Positions 60,730-61,561 of a stretch of 61,561 nucleotides of DNA are shown piece by piece. The notes under the pieces were generated by a model, which made no database searches, was not told the DNA's origin, and was given only the letters and a program-made list of their open reading frames with translations. The translations under genes were made by a program, and so were the position numbers. Origin of the DNA: Anaerolineae bacterium (GTDB lineage: Bacteria; Chloroflexota; Anaerolineae; Aggregatilineales; Phototrophicaceae); assembly GCA_019912965.1 (NCBI GenBank), contig JAIOHM010000033.1, positions 1-61,561 on the forward strand. Direction: 5' to 3'. The first letter of the stretch is position 1; the number at the start of each line of letters is the position of its first letter.

Positions 60730-60963
60730 ATGACTTTGATGAAACGTTTGATGTGGCCGCGCCGGGGTGAAGAGGTAACAATCTTCCAGAACGGCAAGCT
60801 GTTTGTGGAAGGCCACGTAAGTTATTCCGGCGACGACAGCATTACTATTTTGGGGCGAGACGGCGTTACCGCGACGATTGACCCACAGGCCCTTACGGAT
60901 GGAATCGAAAACGGCAGCATTGTCGTGAAGAAAAAGGGATGGATGCTAAATAGCGAGAAGTAG
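60730..60963 (+). CDS. Hypothetical small protein, 77 residues
   Basis: A small, beta-rich soluble protein. It contains WPRRGEEVTIFQNGKLFVEGHV and then a VTATIDPQALTDG segment; no family recognised. AAGGAAAG lies just before the ATG. It is followed after about 100 bases by a glycosyltransferase gene and may share its transcript. The ribosome binding site and codon use support it. Confidence 0.55.
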   Translation: MTLMKRLMWPRRGEEVTIFQNGKLFVEGHVSYSGDDSITILGRDGVTATIDPQALTDGIENGSIVVKKKGWMLNSEK

Positions 60964-61059
60964 TTCTGAGTTCCAAGCCATTCCCCATTGACGCATTTGC
61001 TGACTAAACACTTGAATACATTTTGCAAGTTGGCCTGACCGTCTGGTAGGATAGCGGTC

Positions 61060-61561
61060 ATGCGTATTTTGCACCTGACCCCATATTATGCCCCTGCGTA
61101 TGCCTTTGGCGGCGTCGTCCGTTCGGTAGAAGGCATGACCCGTGCGTTGGCGCGGCGTGGACACACCGTAACCGTGCTGACGACCGACGCACTCAACCAG
61201 ACAACACGTTATGTTAACTCTGCTGATGAAATCCGCGATGGTGTGCGGGTGGTTCGCGCGGCCAATTTATCTCCTGCCCTGCGTGGACGACTTAACCTTT
61301 CGACCCCTAACAAACTGCATAAACGGGCACAGGATTTGCTTTCAACAATGGATGTGGTTCACTGCCACGAATTCCGCACGACTGAAAATTTGATGGTCAC
61401 ACGACTGGCAGCAGAGATGGGTAAGCCGCTGATTCTTTCGCCGCATGGCACACTGACGCCGGAAACGGGACGCAGCGGATTAAAAGCTGCATGGGATCGG
61501 CTATTGAGTCCAGCGGTGGCACGGCGGTTTGACCATATCATCGGGCTGACGGAAGCTGAAT
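61060..61561 (+). CDS. GT4-family glycosyltransferase, 5' part
   Basis: The first 167 codons of a GT4-type (GT-B fold) glycosyltransferase that runs off the window. The start MRILHLTPYYAPAYAFGGVV, then LARRGHTVTVLTTD and VVHCHEFRT near residue 108, match the acceptor domain of glycogen-synthase- or WsaF-like glycosyltransferases. GTAGGA lies about eight bases before the ATG at 61060. It should transfer a sugar to a lipid-linked or polysaccharide acceptor. The donor-binding half is missing from the window. Confidence 0.8.
   Translation, partial: MRILHLTPYYAPAYAFGGVVRSVEGMTRALARRGHTVTVLTTDALNQTTRYVNSADEIRDGVRVVRAANLSPALRGRLNLSTPNKLHKRAQDLLSTMDVVHCHEFRTTENLMVTRLAAEMGKPLILSPHGTLTPETGRSGLKAAWDRLLSPAVARRFDHIIGLTEAE

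Noticed and set aside
1..61561. CRISPR array, rRNA operon, transposase, riboswitch
   Set aside because: No regular repeats with spacers, no rRNA-like sequence, no transposase gene and no recognised riboswitch aptamer were found on reading.

Overview
The window looks like ordinary chromosome of a free-living, probably aerobic or facultative member of the Chloroflexota (Anaerolineae or a related class). This is an inference from gene content and style: a lone Flp-type pilin of 48 residues, a very long SBBP/right-handed beta-helix secreted protein, GT39-like membrane glycosyltransferases, LUD-domain lactate genes, FAS1/DUF4397 secreted proteins, a deazaflavin-type nitroreductase homologue, and many small membrane proteins with no obvious enterobacterial counterpart. 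There is no rRNA operon, prophage, transposase or CRISPR array. By eye the sequence is moderately GC-rich, with a few clearly AT-rich patches.

Layout. 1-3000: rsgA, an APH-like kinase and a DUF952 gene on the + strand. 3000-20541: a long, mostly minus-strand housekeeping and metabolic stretch (alpha/beta hydrolase, flippase-like membrane protein, zinc-ribbon protein, PfkB sugar kinase, lipoprotein, renalase-like oxidoreductase, CorA, GT39-like protein, OsmC, SDR, deazaflavin-type protein, EF-P, acyl-CoA-dehydrogenase-like protein, ABC exporter). 20600-27900: DinB, an amidohydrolase, and a split lactate-utilization locus. lutC and lutB are separated by a THUMP-type RNA methyltransferase, a small membrane protein and an AT-rich CBS-like/HEPN gene. 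An AT-rich TIR-domain gene is divergent from lutB.

28250-41700: envelope and secreted proteins. These include a CARDB-like protein, a methyltransferase, a FAS1-DUF4397-FAS1 protein, an M19 dipeptidase, two tandem polytopic sulfite-oxidase-like molybdoenzymes with an internal twin-arginine motif, a monocistronic Flp pilin, a membrane-anchored TIR-like protein, and a CopC-CopD protein ending in a cytochrome-c-like domain that has lost its haem ligands. 41800-42470: two divergent tRNA genes around an AT-rich spacer. One is tRNA-Arg(CCU); the other has a UAA (Leu) anticodon but a short class I variable loop.

42500-61561: an XRE-SorC regulator with a palindromic operator, NudK, a propeller-like protein, an alginate-lyase-like protein, an SDR epimerase, homospermidine synthase, a PspC/LiaF-like pair, FHA, a bactofilin-like membrane protein, a TolB-like propeller, a FolC/Mur ligase, the 1189-residue SBBP protein, and a GT4 glycosyltransferase cut by the window end.

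I do not see one large multigene system of a clearly new kind. The most unusual items are the class I UAA tRNA, the haem-less CopCD fusion, the polytopic Tat-motif molybdoenzyme pair, and the HEPN and TIR genes flanking the split lut locus. Several enzymes also lack a residue normally considered essential (SDR without Ser, acyl-CoA dehydrogenase without Glu, ABC signature PSDGQ). Intrinsic terminators and promoters were assigned by eye only.
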